DNA of 64,000 bases, taken from Amorphophallus konjac (taxonomy: Eukaryota; Streptophyta; Magnoliopsida; Alismatales; Araceae). Location: contig JAHNEJ010001038.1 of NCBI GenBank assembly GCA_022559845.1, positions 124,001 to 188,000 on the forward strand, written 5' to 3'. Positions 46,818-60,113 of this stretch are shown here, piece after piece. The notes under the pieces are model-generated. The model saw only the letters and a program-made list of their open reading frames with translations. It was not told where the DNA came from and did not search any database. The position numbers were made by a program, and so were the translations under genes. Position 1 is the first letter of the stretch. Each line of letters begins with the position of its first letter.

Positions 46818-48624
46818 TCACAAAGTAGCATGAAGAATCAGCCACCATATGATTTTGTCTCTTCTAAGAAGCCAATCTCTGCCCCACCTCTGAATCAGAA
46901 GGTGCACCTCTCTCTGTCGGCTGAAAACACAGCGGGTCCTCCTAGCAAGCTCCGCCCACACCTCGTGTGAGTTGGGACAACCTATAAACAAATGGTCTAG
47001 GGTCTTGTCATCCTCTCCACAGAAACAACAAGTCGACAAGACATTTGGGAGGAACCGGAGCAGTCTGTCCTACATAGGAAGCCTCCCGTGGAAAATCTTC
47101 CAAACTAGTAGCTTTACCTTCAACGGACCCTTCGTCTTCCAGACCTAAGGGGTGAGGCTGAAATAATGTCAGAGGCCAAGCGAATCGAGAATTTCCCCTC
47201 CCTACTTCACCTCTAAGACCACTCATCCTCCCTATCAGCCTGAGGATGGAAGTCTAGGAGGAAGAAGAGGAGGTGCTGGAGTTGAACCATCTCCTCAGAA
47301 CAGAGGTCCCTTCTGAAAGTGGGCGCCCAGATGCTGCCGGAGAGTTGAGAGTCAAACACATGAGAAACCAACCCCAACGGATTCACTGACATTGCAATGA
47401 GGCTGGGAAAAGAGTCCTCCAAGGAGAGGTCGTCACACCACCTGTCCTTCCAAAAAGGCACCTGTCGTCTTTTCTAAGTCGGACCCGGACGTCGGAAGTG
47501 ATAACATCCCTGCAAGTTATGATGTCACACTGGAGGAGAGAAGTCCTGTATTGAGAAGTCAATACCAAATCCTAGACTCTACTCCTGCCAAAATACCTTT
47601 GCTTGATGACTTGTGCCTAAAGCCCATCCTCTCTTGCCCCCAGTCTCTATAGTCACTTACACAAGAGAGCTAAATTGAAATTCTTGATGTTCTTGATTTC
47701 TAGGCCACCCTCTTCCCTGCTAGTTGTCACTCTTCCCCATGCAATATCATGCCAGCCCCTACATCTCCCTCTACTGCCATGTCAAAAGAATCTGTTCTGA
47801 ATAGACTCAATCTTTTTCGCCACTATCTTCGGAATCGAAACATGGAGAGGAAGTAAATAGGAAGGTTGTCTAAAACTGCTATGCATAAAACCAATCAACC
47901 TCCATATGACAACAATGTAGCCTTCCAATCAGGTAGTCTAGACTCAAATCTCTGAACAACAAGAAGCCAGTCTGCACAATGAAGAGTGTCAAGAGACAAC
48001 GAGAGATCGAGATAAGAGATAGGAAATGCTCTCATGTGACAACCCATGATGCATGCTACCCTCTGAAGAGACCACTTCTCCATGTTGACTCCCACCAGTG
48101 TGCTCTTATGGAAGTTGACTTTGAGACCAATGAACTCCTCCACCAGAACTAGTAGAAGCCTATCCACAAAAAATGATGCTCATCCTCTACCAGGAATATT
48201 ATGGTGTCATCTGCATACTACAAGTGAGACATTGATAGACCTCCTTTACTAGCCCGAAACCCCTTGATTAAACCAGAAGCTTCTGCTCCTAGCCACACCC
48301 TACAGAGAACGAACATTGGCCACCAACACAAAGAGGAAGGGGGACATAGGATCCCCCTATCGGAGCCCCCTGCCACTGTAGAAGAAAGGGGATGGCCTCC
48401 CATTGACAAGAACAAAGAAGGAAACTGAGAAAATGTACACTTTGATCCATCCAATTCATTTCTCTTCAAAGCCCATCTTGTCCAACACAATTAATAAACA
48501 CTGCCAATTAACCTTATCATAGGCCTTCTCGAAGTCTAGCTTCAGCAAAACCCATTTTTTTCTTTGAGTCTTCATGGCAAACAAGCATTCATGGGCCATC
48601 AAGAAGTTATTCTGAATATGTCTT
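46818..48624 (-). pseudogene. LINE piece 3: reverse transcriptase palm to zinc-binding domain
   Basis: Reads HIQNNFLMAHE, then LLKLDFEKAYDKVNW, the RT YADD box at 48206-48217 (reverse strand) and, near the end, CCFCGEDDKTLDHLFIGC, the zf-RVT motif. Frames change several times between these points. Piece 3 picks up where piece 2 ends, at the junction next to 48624. Confidence 0.88.
48620..48624. other. Probable target-site duplication, left copy (gypsy insert)
   Basis: GTCTT here and ATCTT at 56577-56581, four of five bases alike, flanking the TG...CA ends of the inserted gypsy element. Confidence 0.55.
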
Positions 48625-51042
48625 TGGTGAGGACACCAGTGCGCGGATCCGATTCTACCCGACCCAAGTTTACCGTCGTTGGGGACATCCAGTAGTGACA
48701 CCGGCATCATTTTGGCTAGATGATGGCCCATTTGAGGGTTGATTTATATTTCAGTTATTGCAGAATCACTTGGGTTGATGTACGACCCATTTGATGCCCA
48801 CTTAGTGTCGTCACATTTTGCTAGTATTTTTTGCATGATTTTTCTAGTTAATTTTCTTATTTACAGGCTAGTTTAGTCATTGTTTATTAGAGGAGTCATT
48901 AGGGTTTGAAACCCCTATAAATAATGTTGTAATCTTTGCTTTTAAAAAAATCAATGAAGTGTTGAAAGCTTTGAGACTACAATCGTCTCTATGATATTTA
49001 AATAGTTATACAGTGATTAGGGTTTGCCCCCTTTTTGCCCACCGTACACCTACAGTTGACCCCATGCCACCCCCGTTCCTTCTTCTTCTTTCTCCCCTGC
49101 GTCTTCTTCCCCCCTGTCTTTCCTTTCCCTGCAACTCCACCACTGTAGCAAGGAGCCCCCACGCATCGCCCCCTCTAGCCAGATCATGCTACTGTCACCA
49201 GCGGCCGCTACAACTCTATCACCGCAGCAAGGAGCCCCCACGCCCGCCACATGTCGGTTGCCATTAGTGACTTGCCCACCGGATCCCCGTCGTGCTCAAT
49301 CGTTGCATTGGACCATTGCGTCGTCCCTACCGGTGGCTCCTCAGGCCCTTGGTGGCCTTGCGTCCGGTCACGTCGGCCACAAACCTCGTAGATCACTGCC
49401 GGCCCCGCTCCTTCCTCCTCTCCTTGTTGCAGCGGCCGAGACCACCCACCACCACCGAAGGCCCCAACCCCATAAGCAAGGCTCATTTTTGCCACGTTGG
49501 CTCGACAGCTCTGCCACAAGATGCCCCTCTACAACGCCCTACGTTGCCCAGTGCCTGTTCGTCGGCTGTAAGAGCACCCGCCTCAGGCCACCGTAGTAGC
49601 CGCTCTAGTTGCCACCTCTGTGTTGGGCTGTCCACCCATTGTATCACGGCGGCCCCCGACGTCGTCCGGGTCGATTGTCGTCGGAGTCTGCGGCCGATAG
49701 CGAGTCATGGTGGTCTGTGAACCCCCATGTAGCAATGGCGACTGCTCCTACGATCCCAAGGTAGGCCTAATATCCTAGGAGTCCGCCTCTTCGTCGCAGC
49801 TGCAGTTGACCAATATGTGGACAACCATGGTTGTCAAGGCGTCCAAGGCGACCAAGGCGGTGACCCACCGCCTTACTGCTTAGGCGACAAGGCGAGGCGC
49901 CTAGGCGACACTTAGTTTATATAACTAAGTACATTGCAAGAGAACTACTACTATATATTTTCTACATATAAGTTCTATCTTAATTAATGAAAAATTTGAT
50001 ATTCACAAATCTTCAACATATACGTATATTTTAAAAATAAAAAATATAATAAATGGCAAAAAAAATAAATCAACAAGGAGAAAACTAATAAGAATTTGCG
50101 AATACATGTCAATCAATACACAAATTTTAATCTAAAATATGATATTTAAATAGTTATTCTCTATATTAAAAGGAAGCATAAATGACACATTTTTTGGTAA
50201 ATTATAAGTACATCAACATAATATTTTCATAATTTTCTACTTGTGAATTATTAAAAAGAGACAAAAATATTACTAGCTTCAAAAAGTGCACCAAGTAAAT
50301 ATGAATCAATGTCCTTAAGAGGAGGGAAGAGGAACCGACATGGAGAAAAATTCGAGAGAAAGGGGAAAGGGAAATGGAAGTTTTATCTTCTCTTTCCAAT
50401 CTTGACATAGCATTTGTCAATTTTTCAAAATTATCCCTGAAATTTTACCCAAATACTAAAACTTACCTCAAATAAAGGAGTGGATGTCCTGCTAAGGCAG
50501 GCTAGGTAGACCCAATATGGCCTATGTGCACCAAGGCAGCCAGGTGAGTGCCTTAGCGGGCTGCCCGCCTAGGCGTCACCTAGGCGACGCCTTGAAAATA
50601 ATGTGGACAGCCATTGCGGACCCACTGGGCCTCGGTTTGTGTGCCTCGCTCTCTAGCGAGTTGGTATTGTTGTAACTTCTTTCACTCAATTTGCTTATTT
50701 AGTATCTGTGTTTTATCTGTCGCCGTTGGGTGTGTAGGTTATTCTAGCTCGTTTATTATTTGCTGTCGGACTGTATGTTTGTGGGCATTCCACCTGAGAG
50801 CATCGTTTTGAATCGTTGCATGTGTGCTTGATACCCTAGACTGTGGTAGTTCTACCTACTGTTCGGTCTGATGTTTCTCGCTGTGAGGGACAGTTTCCTA
50901 GAGCGTAGCTTTTGTTATTTTCACGTATTATCACTCTCAGAGTTCATGTGTGCGACGGTTTATTTGTCGATATATTTTGTAATGTGTTGCTGATCTCATT
51001 AGTTGCCTAGTTGGACCCGTTTAGGTTAGCTGATCTGCATGA
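48625..51042 (+). repeat. 5' LTR of the inserted gypsy element
   Basis: Starts TGGTGAGGAC and ends CTGCATGA. A TATA box TATAAATA is at 48916-48923. From about 48809 it matches the 3' LTR remnant (55095-56576). It is lengthened by a 770-bp insertion at 49831-50600. Proline/serine-rich frames at 49013-49720 recur in the other LTR and are not genes. Confidence 0.82.
49831..50600. mobile_element. Fold-back insertion with CAAGGCG / CGCCTTG ends (770 bp)
   Basis: The left end reads TTGTCAAGGCGTCCAAGGCG and the right end ACGCCTTGAAAATA; both ends are rich in GCCTAGGCG. The middle is AT-rich and non-coding. The partner LTR lacks it, which confirms insertion. It is flanked by a 16-bp near-duplicate: ATGTGGACAACCATGG at 49815-49830 and ATGTGGACAGCCATTG at 50601-50616. 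Confidence 0.78.
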
Positions 51043-51046
51043 TTTT

Positions 51047-51060
51047 TGGTATTAGAGAGC
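51047..51060 (+). other. Primer-binding site of the inserted gypsy element
   Basis: TGGTATTAGAGAGC, four bases after the LTR end, a degraded initiator tRNA-Met site (TGGTATCAGAGC). Confidence 0.75.
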
Positions 51061-51209
51061 CAGGTTATCAGTCTAGGGTAGCCACCACATTGTTATACCA
51101 TGTCTTGCATTTGTTGTTAGATCGTTTGCATCGTGTTTCAAAAAAAGAAAAATCATTTGCAGCCCTTTCTTACCATAGTGTGTTGGTGCATCATAGTTTA
51201 GTCCAGTTC

Positions 51210-54200
51210 TATGTCGTATGCCCACACGTAGCGGTGCTGAGTACCACTTGTCAGCACTGATGTCAGGTTCACACCCGGACATGTCGGGGTCGCACCCGAA
51301 CGTGTCGAGTTCGCATGCGGTCCCTCAGGGAGCTCTCGACTTGACCGAGTTAGTGTTTGAGCTCATGGCTCAGATTCGGAGGAATGGAGGATCGACCGAC
51401 GCCTAGATGAGGGACTGGTCGACATAGAGGATATGATTACATAGTTCGATCGTACTGTCCAGGGAATGGTTAGTCGCATCACCGCCTTGGAGGGGGCCAT
51501 CTTGGGCCCATAGCATGAGCGAGCGCGAAGCACCCAGATCCTCAGCGTCCACATCTCCAGTTCGCACCTTAGCCAGCCACGCCTCAGCCCCCACTCCCTA
51601 GAGTTGCCCATGCCAATGCTTGGCATGGTCGTGATGAGGATTTTGACAGAGGGCCTTTTGAGGAGGTGGATGAGACTCCTTGGGCTCCTACTGCCCGGGG
51701 ATACAAGAGGTTTGATAGGAGGATCAAGAGTTTGATGATGAGCGAAGGGCGTACCAAGAGTGGGACTAGGATATTTGGAACACCTACCTCGAGGCTCCCA
51801 ACTTTGATGGTTCTTTGGAACCGTAGGTTTCTTTGATTGAGAAGCCATGATGAATCGCTACTTTGATTGGTTGGGGATGTTTGACCCCAGGCGAGCTTTC
51901 TTCGCCAAGTCGATGTTGAGAGGTCGAGCTCAGACCTATTGGACGAACCTTGAGGATCGTCTTGCGCAGAGGTTTAAGGACCCTATTGATTCATAGGAGG
52001 AGATGAAGATGAGGTTTTAGGAGAAGTATGCCCCCGTGATGTACCGAGACCGATTGATTGATAGGTGGCAAAACATCACTCAGGGCTCTTGATCCGTTTC
52101 AGAGGATATTGATGAGTTTGATGAGCTCTTGTTGAGGTGTGGAGCTCATGAGGAGGGCGCACTGACCCTTTCCTGATTTTAGAGGGGACTTTGTTGGGTT
52201 TATCAATAGGAGATGTTTCGTCAGCGCGTGATGACCATTGACCATGCCTACCAGGTCGTGCTTGAGATGGGGTAATTCAAGATGGAGAGGGACTCGCCCC
52301 CTCAGGCGAGACCCACATATCAACGTCTCCTTAACCAACATGTTGCTCCCGAGCCATCCCAGAGGAGTCCTGCCTTTAGACTCCCCGAGGTCCCACGCCA
52401 GGATCCTCCCCCTCGCCCTCGTCCTTTCCCCTAGAGAGATGTTGTGCCTGTCTTACCTTCCCCTCCTACTCGCCCCCAGCTTAGTGCAACACCTGTCAGG
52501 TAAGATGAGAAGGGAAGCCCCTATGGTTGGAGATGTGCCACAGGACGGCAGTTCTCATAACCGTTGTTATCAATGTTAGGGGTTAGGTCATTATTCTAGT
52601 TCTTGCCCCACTAGACCCCTAGCCATTGAGAGCGTTGATCCGGTGGATCCCCACCTTGCCCTTGAGGATGTGAGGTATGAGGCTGGAGCTAACGTGGTCG
52701 ATGAGTTTCAGTTGGAGGATGATGTAGTTGGTTGCATTCGGGCGATTGGCCTTGAGGACGTGCTAGGTGATGACATGCTCGGGGTTGTTCGTTGCATTTT
52801 GACCCAGCCTAAGGAGAGCGATGACTGGTGCCGCACTGCGATCTTCCAGACCTACTGCTACGTCGGTAGTAAGGTCTGCAGGGTCATTATTGATAGCGGG
52901 AGTTGCATTAATGCAATCTCCACCCGTATAGTCACGCGTCTGGGTTTGGCGCTTGTGGATCACTCTCGCCTCTACCAGGTGTCTTGGGTGGACACGACTT
53001 CCAATCCTATTCAGATGAGATGCCTCGTTCTAATACATCTCCATTCATATACGGCCCATATTTGGTGCGATGTCTTGCCTATGGAGGTCGAGAATATTAT
53101 CTTGGGCAGGCCATGGATTCTTGATGTAGATGCGACCCTCTATGGTTGATCCAACACGTGTCTTCGAGCATGGTGGCTAGTGTATCACCATTCAACCCTC
53201 CCGACCTTGAGCTTCTTCCTTGCAAGAGAGTACCCTACCTAGTTCTCCAACTGCTACTAGCTCCTGTCAACCGCACATCACCGTTGTACCCAGTGCTACC
53301 CAACAGGGCACTGCTTCCACCTCCAGAGCTCTCCAGTCTAGTAGCACCCCTACATCTCCTGTTTCTAGTTTGTGTGCTCTAGCTACCAGGACCTTACAGT
53401 TGATCATCGCTCGGGAATTTGAGCAGCAGTTTTCCAAAGTATGACACTATCTATGCCTTAGTGGGGAGGGAGGTTACAGAGGAGGTCACTGAGGAGGCGC
53501 CATGCGAGCACCCCAATGAGGTTGCCTCATTCCTGCAAGAGTTTGTAGATGTCTTCCCAGAGGACCTTCTGGATGTTGGATTGCCTTTGATGCGTGACAT
53601 CCAACATGCCATTTGATTCCGGGGTCTACGTTATCCAACCTGCCACACTATTGCATGAACCCAGCTGAGCATGCCTAGTTATAGAGGCAAGTTGAGGAGT
53701 ACTTGAGGAGGGGCTCCGTGAGGGAGAGCATGAGCCCCTGTGCCGTTCCGACACTGTTAGCTCCAAAGAAAGATGACATTAGGAGGATGTGCGTGGATAG
53801 TCGTGCAATAAATCACATCACGATTAAGTACCGTTTTGGCATTCCTCGCTTGGATGACATGTTAGATATGATGGCGGGAGCCACAATGTTCTCGAAGATC
53901 GATCTGAAGTGTGGCTATCATTAGGCCAGGATCTGACTTGAAGATGAATGGAAGACGACCTTCAAGACGAAGGGTGAACTTTATGAGTGGTTGATCATGC
54001 CCTTCGGACTGTCGAACGCAGCTAGTACTTTCATGCGGCTGATGACCCAAGTGCTACGACCATTCATTGAGGTGTTTTTGGTCGTACATTTTGATGACAT
54101 TTTTATCTACAGCCGCACTAGGAATGATCATGGGCCACATGTGCCAGGTGTGTCTCACCCTTTGTAGTGAGAGCTCATACGGCAACCTCAAGAAATATGT

Positions 54201-55020
54201 CTTCATGACATATCATGTTACTTTCTTGGAGATCATGCCCTTCGGATTATCGAACGCAGCTAGTACTTTCATGCGGCTGATGACCCAAGTGCTATGACCA
54301 TTCATTGAGGTGTTTTTGGTCGTACATTTTGATGACATTTTTATCTACAGTTGCATTAGGGATGATCATGGGCCACCTGTGCCAGGTGTGTCTCACCCTT
54401 TGTAGTGAGAGCTCATACGGCAACCTCAAGAAATGTGTCTTCATGACAGATTATGTCCAGTGACGGTGTCTCTGTTGACCCGAAGAAGTTCAGTGCGATC
54501 ATAGAGTGGCCTGAGTCGCGGACTATTCATGATGTGTGCAACTTACATTATTACGGCTCCGATTACGGACTGTATTTAGAAGGGAGCCTTTGTGTGGATG
54601 AAGGCCCTTGCTTCGTCCTTCCAAGGAGCGAATGACTCAGGCACTTGTACTTCGACTACCTGATTTTTTGAAGCTGTTTGAGGTCTCGTGTGATGCTTCT
54701 GGTGTCTGCATAGGTGGAGTATTGAGTTAGGAGGGCCACTCTGTTGCATACTTCAATGAGAAATTGAATGATACGAAGTTGAATTACTCCACCTATGATA
54801 CTGAGTTTTATGCGGTAGTTCAGGCTTTGAGGCATTGGAGACACTACCTATTACTACAGGAGTTCGTGCTGTATTCAGACCATGAGGCCCTCAGATTTCT
54901 CCATGCCCAAAAGAAGGTCAACCCCCGACACAGTCGATGGGTAGAGTATCTTTAGACCTATACAGTCGTCCTTAGCCATGGGGCGGGTGTGGAGAACCGT
55001 GTGGCAGCCGCGTTGAGTTG
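51210..55020 (+). pseudogene. Gag-pol remnants of the inserted gypsy element
   Basis: In order: gag-like sequence (51210-52560) in several frames; a zinc knuckle CYQC-stop-GLGHYSSSC at ~52565-52610; a protease IIDSGSCINAIS with a later ILGRPWI in 52643-53149; an [48 protein letters not shown] and HFDDIFIYS; and RNase H with CDASG and YSDHEALRFLH (to ~55020). Integrase is missing. Many stops and frame changes. Part of the RT is duplicated in tandem. Confidence 0.85.
53994..54455 (+). repeat. 238-bp tandem duplication across the RT catalytic box
   Basis: Sequence starting ATCATGCCCTTCGGA at 53994 starts again at 54232 and runs to ~54455. Each copy encodes [20 protein letters not shown] and HFDDIFIYS, so the element has two RT active-site segments. 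The copies differ by few substitutions. Confidence 0.9.
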
Positions 55021-55094
55021 TTGATCCTCCCTTTTATATGTTGTCCACACGGAGGTCACAGGGCTTGAGAGGCTACGGGAGAAGTACCCCGATT

Positions 55095-56576
55095 GTCATT
55101 GTTTTGCTAGTCTTTTTTGCACGATTTTTCTAGTTATTTTCCTATTTACAAGGTAGTTTAGTCATTGTTTATTAGAGGAGTCATTACGGTTTGAAACCCC
55201 TATAAATAATGTTGTAATACCTGCTTTTAAAAAACTTAATGAAGTGTTGAAAGCTGTGAGATTGCAAAGTCTTCTTCCTCTTCTCGTGAAGGGACCTAGG
55301 TCGCCCCTCCCCTCTCTTACCCTTTCTACTTCTTCCCCCTTTATGGCCATCATACACCCATAGCTGACCTCACGCTAGCCCCCGGTTCTTTCTTCTTCCT
55401 TCTCCTTCTTCATCTTCCCCTGCGTCTTTCTTCTTCCCCCTTTGCCTTTCCTTTCCCTACAACTCCACCACCGTAGCAAGGAGCCCCAACGTAGTGCCCC
55501 CTCTGGCCAGATCGTGTCACTGCCGTCGGCTGCCCCTGCACCCTCGCGGCCCTGTCGGCGATGCCTGTCGCCTGTCGGATGCCACTAGCGACCCACCCAC
55601 TAGAGCCCTGTCGTGCTCAATCGCTGTGCAGGACCCCTACGTCGCCCTACCAGTGGCTCCTTAGGCCCTCGGCGGCCCTGCGTCCAGTCACGGCCGCCAC
55701 TAACCTTGCAGATCACCGCCGGCCCCACTCCTTCCTCTGCTCCTTGCTGCAGTCGCTGAGACCACCCACCACTGCCGGAGGCCCCAGCCCCTGCAAGCAG
55801 GGCTCGTTCCTGCCATGTCGGCTCGACGACTCCACCATGAGACACCCCTCTGCAACGCCCTACGTCGCCCAACGCTTGTTCGTCGGCCGTGGGAGCACTC
55901 ACCTCAGGCCACCGCAGCAGCAGCTCCAGTGGCCACCTCTGTGTTGGGCCATCCACCCGCCGGAACCCCCCCTATCGACATTGTTTGGGTTGATTGTTGT
56001 CGGAGTCTACGGCTGATGGTGAGTCACGATGGTATGCGACCCCCCATGCAGTAGTAGCGACTGCTCCCACGATCCCAAGACGTGCCTGATATCCAAGGAG
56101 TCAGCCCCTTCATCATAGTAGCAGTCGACCTGTCCGTGGACAACCGACGCGGGCCTACTGGGCCTCGATTTGTGTGCCTTGCTCTTCAGTGAGTTGGTTA
56201 GCGTTGTAACTTCATTCACTCAATTTGCTTATTTAGTATCCGTGTTTTATCTGCCGCCATTGAGTTCGTAGGTTATTCTAGCTCGTTTATTATTTGCTGT
56301 CGGACTGTGTGTTTGTGAGCATTCCACCTGAGAGTGCCGTTTTGTGTCGTTACATGTGTGCTTGATACCCTAGACCGTGGTAGTTCTACCTATCGTTCGG
56401 TCCGACATTTCTCGCTACGAGGGATGGCTTCCTAGAGCGTAGCTTCTGTTATTTTCACGTATGATCACTCTCGGAGTTCGTGTGCGCTACGGTTTATTTC
56501 TTAATATATTTTGTAGTGTATCGCTGATCTCATTAGCCATCTAGTCGGACCCGTTTATGTTAGTCATTCTGCATCA
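55095..56576 (+). repeat. 3' LTR remnant of the inserted gypsy element
   Basis: Matches 48809-51042 without the 770-bp insertion and lacks the first ~180 bases. TATA box TATAAATA at 55201-55208. Ends CTGCATCA before ATCTT. Confidence 0.82.
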
Positions 56577-56581
56577 ATCTT

Positions 56582-57922
56582 CCTCTAATGAAAGTTCCTT
56601 GGGACCTTCTAATCCGCCTATCCATAATATTGACCAGTCTCCCTACCAGTAGCTTAGTGATGATCTTGTAAGTCCTATTCAAAAAACTAATAGACTTGAA
56701 GTCTCATAATTCTTGGGCTCCCTGCTTCTTAGGGATGAGCACTAGGAAGGTTTTATTGATCCCCCCAAGTGAGCCATCTCCTCCTGGAAATCTCTCAAAG
56801 TAGCCACAAGCTTTGCTCTAATGACTTCCTAACATTTTGAAAGAAGGATAACCGGAAGCCATCCGTCCCTGGTGCCCTATCCCCTGCAAGTGAGAACACA
56901 ACTTGGTGGTTTGAGAGATGGCATCCCTCTACTCAAAAGAGAGGTGGGGCAGTAGATCATCTGCTATCCTCGACCTCCAATGGTCATTCTCTGAAAATAG
57001 TGTGGAATAGAAATCCCTCGCCTGACCCCTGATAACCTCCTCTGAAGAAAAGGTGAGCCCCCCAATCTTAATGCAAGTAGTAGTGTTTACTCTTCTCCCC
57101 CAGAAGCAATATGTTGAAAATGAGCTGTGTTCTTGTAGCCTTCTTCGATCCATCCATCCCTAGATCTCTGTCTCCAATATATTTCATTTCTAGGGAGGAT
57201 CTCATCAAACTGCTCTCTCAGAGAGTCCCTGAGTCTCCTGTCCTCTGCATCCATCAAGCCTACCTCTTCTAAGCAGTCAAGACCCTCAAGCTGCTATAAG
57301 ATTTTGTCCTTTGCTGCCCTACTTGATATGGTTTTCTCAGCCTCCCATATCTTGAGTATCTGAGCAGTATGTTTCAGCTTTCTAACCAAGATTGCCATAG
57401 AAGATCTACCACCAACCTATATAGCCCAAACACTATTGACAATGTCCATACCAAAACTTCTCAAGTCTGAAAGTGTATCTCCTATCTTGCACGCGGCTAG
57501 TCTTTAAGAGAAGAGGTTTGTGATCAGAACCCCATCTAGCTAAAGGAAGCACCTGCACATAGGAATAGTGATCCTCCCAATCAACAGAGATCAGGAACCT
57601 ATCCAACCTGGAGCAAGAAACATTCACCCGCAGATTGGACCAAGTATATTGCCCATGAGCCATTCTAATGTCCACTAGCACAACCTCCTCAATGAAATCA
57701 ATGATGTCTTCCATCTCCCCAGTATATATATCAATGATGTCCAGAGCAACCACCGCATTGAAATCTCCCTCAACACACCAAGGCCGACTAGAAGAAAGAT
57801 GATGGTAAACCAAGTCATTTCACAAGATCCACTTCTCCCCCTTGCCTTGAGGTCCATACACATCAATAAAGTCTCAGGCGAAGCCATCCCTTACATGATG
57901 GAAGTGTAATGTAATGGCTTAC
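56582..57922 (-). pseudogene. LINE piece 2: endonuclease end and reverse transcriptase start
   Basis: The reverse strand from 57922 leftwards reads ITLHFHHVRDGFA, then GDFNAVVALD, GQYTWSNL, SRLDRFLIS and GSDHKPLLL, the exonuclease-endonuclease-phosphatase fold of plant LINEs. Further left it reads RTYKIITKLLVGRL and GTFIRGR, the start of the RT. It continues in piece 3 after the gypsy insertion. Stops and a frame shift are present. Confidence 0.88.
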
Positions 57923-59507
57923 TGATAACACGGAAGCGTATGTCGTTACTACACACGTGCTAACAATGTTAAACCGAACTCGCACAAAATGATTAGAGGA
58001 AAACGTAGTACTATGACAAGCACGGGTCGATCCCACAAAGAAGATGAGATTTTTGAAGTTAAAACTGAGTTCCTTAGATGATAGAAAAGTGTTTCTTTTA
58101 GAGTTGTAAAACTATGAAATGAATCTATTTAGTAAATGCAATGCATAAAGAAAAAGAATACGAAGAGGATGGAGAAAGAAAGAGAGGAAGAGAGGGAGAT
58201 ATGGAGAACACGATCAAGATGAAATAAATGACTTCTTTTATTAACTTGAAGAAAAGTACATAGAATGCGAGGCAAGATTACACTAAAGACGCGACGAGAT
58301 TACAATGAAATAAAATGACACAAAAATAATAAAAACATGAAGAGCATGGAGTGTGAAGATGGTGGCAGCAATGGTGATGACGGCGCCGTTCCCTCTTGGC
58401 TTTGGATCACGAACCACCTCGGGGATGATGTCATCTATGTCGGGTGGAAGTCATCTTTCCCTTGGAGCCGCCTTCGGAGGATGTTATGTAGAGGGAGGAG
58501 AGAGATCTAGGGAGAGAAGGAGAGGGGGTATAGGGAAGAAAAGGAGAGGTAGAGGTGAGGCTAGGGCGACCTAGATGTAAGGGAAATGGAGATGGCTAGA
58601 AGAGAAGTAGAGGGAGAGGGAGGTGGTGATTAAGGGAGAGGATGACTAGGTTGACCTAGGTGAGATGGAGAAAGAGGAAGAGAGGAGAGGGGCGACCTAG
58701 GGTGAGGAGAGGGAGACTAGGGCACACTTGGGTGAGAGTGCGGGAGAGAGAGATGGGGGCGCAGGTGAGAGAGAAGGAGAAAGGCTAGGGCGCACTAGGG
58801 TAAGAGGGAGAGAGGCTAAGGGTTCAGAAAAATCTCTAGCAAAAAGAACTCCTTTTCTCTCCATGAAATGGGGTTTTTATAGGGGTCAATGGAGGGTTGG
58901 GATTGATCTAGAAGAAAATGGATGGATGGGATAGAGAGGGAAAGGGATGCTCAAGGGGTGAGAGGTGGCTGGCCGCCTCCCTCATTAGGGTTTTGGGCTC
59001 CCTCTCCCTTGTTTCCTATTTTGGTGGGATTCTCCCCCCATTCTTCTCTTTGATCCTCTCCTCATTCTCCTCTTTGATTCTCTCTATTTAAATCTTTGAA
59101 TTATCTTTTCCTTCCAACAACAATAGGCGGCGGCTGCACTTTGACTTGGTCAACTTGAAGGGGGGGCGCCCTAGGATTTCTTCTCTTGGTCGTCTGACTC
59201 TTTTGCCCTAGGCTCTCCCACAAATACCCTTAGTGTCCTGCACGCACACAATTTTGATTTAGTTCACAATAAATTATTAAATAACACATGTAAATTAAAA
59301 GCACTTGTAATTATGCAATAAGAAATGAATGTCAATGCCCCTCAAGTCTCCGTTATTAAATGACACATCAAATTATTTTAATTTTCATGCAAAGTCCAAA
59401 TTTTGTGCGAGGTTGAGATTGACTATGAAATATGCATAATTACTCTTTAAAAGTGCTTAAAATAGTGTGTGTAGTGTGAATAATCATGTAAAGATGGACA
59501 CTTATCA
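57923..59507 (+). repeat. Left LTR of the LARD-like element
   Basis: Purine-rich in its middle (58150-58850, AGAGAGGAAGAGAGGG type). The last ~405 bases (59102-59507) repeat at 60471-60881. The open frames at 58353-58574 and 58728-58934 are low-complexity. Confidence 0.6.
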
Positions 59508-59907
59508 CATCCCCCAAGTTGAGCATTGCTAGTCCCTTTAGCAATGTAAACAATTATAGAATCAAGATTGGCAAGAACTCATGTGTCACACAGTTCATGA
59601 TAAGAACATTATGCACCATGATTTAGACTTTGGAATATTACAAGTTCAATTAGTATGTGTCTGGAACAAATTTCATCAGTCCATATGTTTAGACCTTTCT
59701 TCAGGATACACTCAAAATTAAATATCCCTTTATGTAGAAGTGATATTACTTGACTAGTGACTACCAAGCAACTTAGATGAATGAGTCTTCTATCCATCAC
59801 TTAAAGATGATTTGCAATTCTGTATACTTCAATCAAATCTTTAATTTTTGCATTGCCATTAATAATAATAATATTATTATTATTTACACATGGTATTGCA
59901 CCTCTTT

Positions 59908-60113
59908 CACCGTTTGACGCGAACCTCAACACTTGTTAGGTGAAGTATGCCCGATTATTAAGATAAGGGTCCCTTCACCGTTTGATGCGAACCTCAACAC
60001 TTGTTAGGTGAAGCAGGTCCGGTTACTAAGATCAGGGGTCCCTTCACCGTTTTGACGCGAACCTCAACACTTGTTAGGTGCAGCAGGCCCGGTTACTAGA
60101 ATCAGGGGACATT
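59908..60113 (+). repeat. Three tandem 68-69-bp repeats
   Basis: Copies start at 59908, 59976 and 60045 with CACCGTTTGACGCGAACCTC, then AACACTTGTTAGGTGAAGCA and a TCAGGGGTCCCTT-like end. Non-coding part of the LARD-like interior. Confidence 0.9.

Larger units (their letters stand above)
48625..56576 (+). mobile_element. Decayed Ty3/gypsy element inserted in the LINE
   Basis: LTR, tRNA-Met-like primer site (51047-51060), gag remnants, zinc knuckle, protease, RT and RNase H, then a 5'-shortened LTR. Integrase and the first ~180 bp of the 3' LTR are missing, as if one deletion removed both. Older than element B judging by the number of stops and frameshifts. Confidence 0.85.

Noticed and set aside
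47213..47568. Separate genes for short - strand frames at 47.2-47.6 kb
   Set aside because: They lie between RT and the zf-RVT motif of the LINE and are fragments of its broken ORF2.
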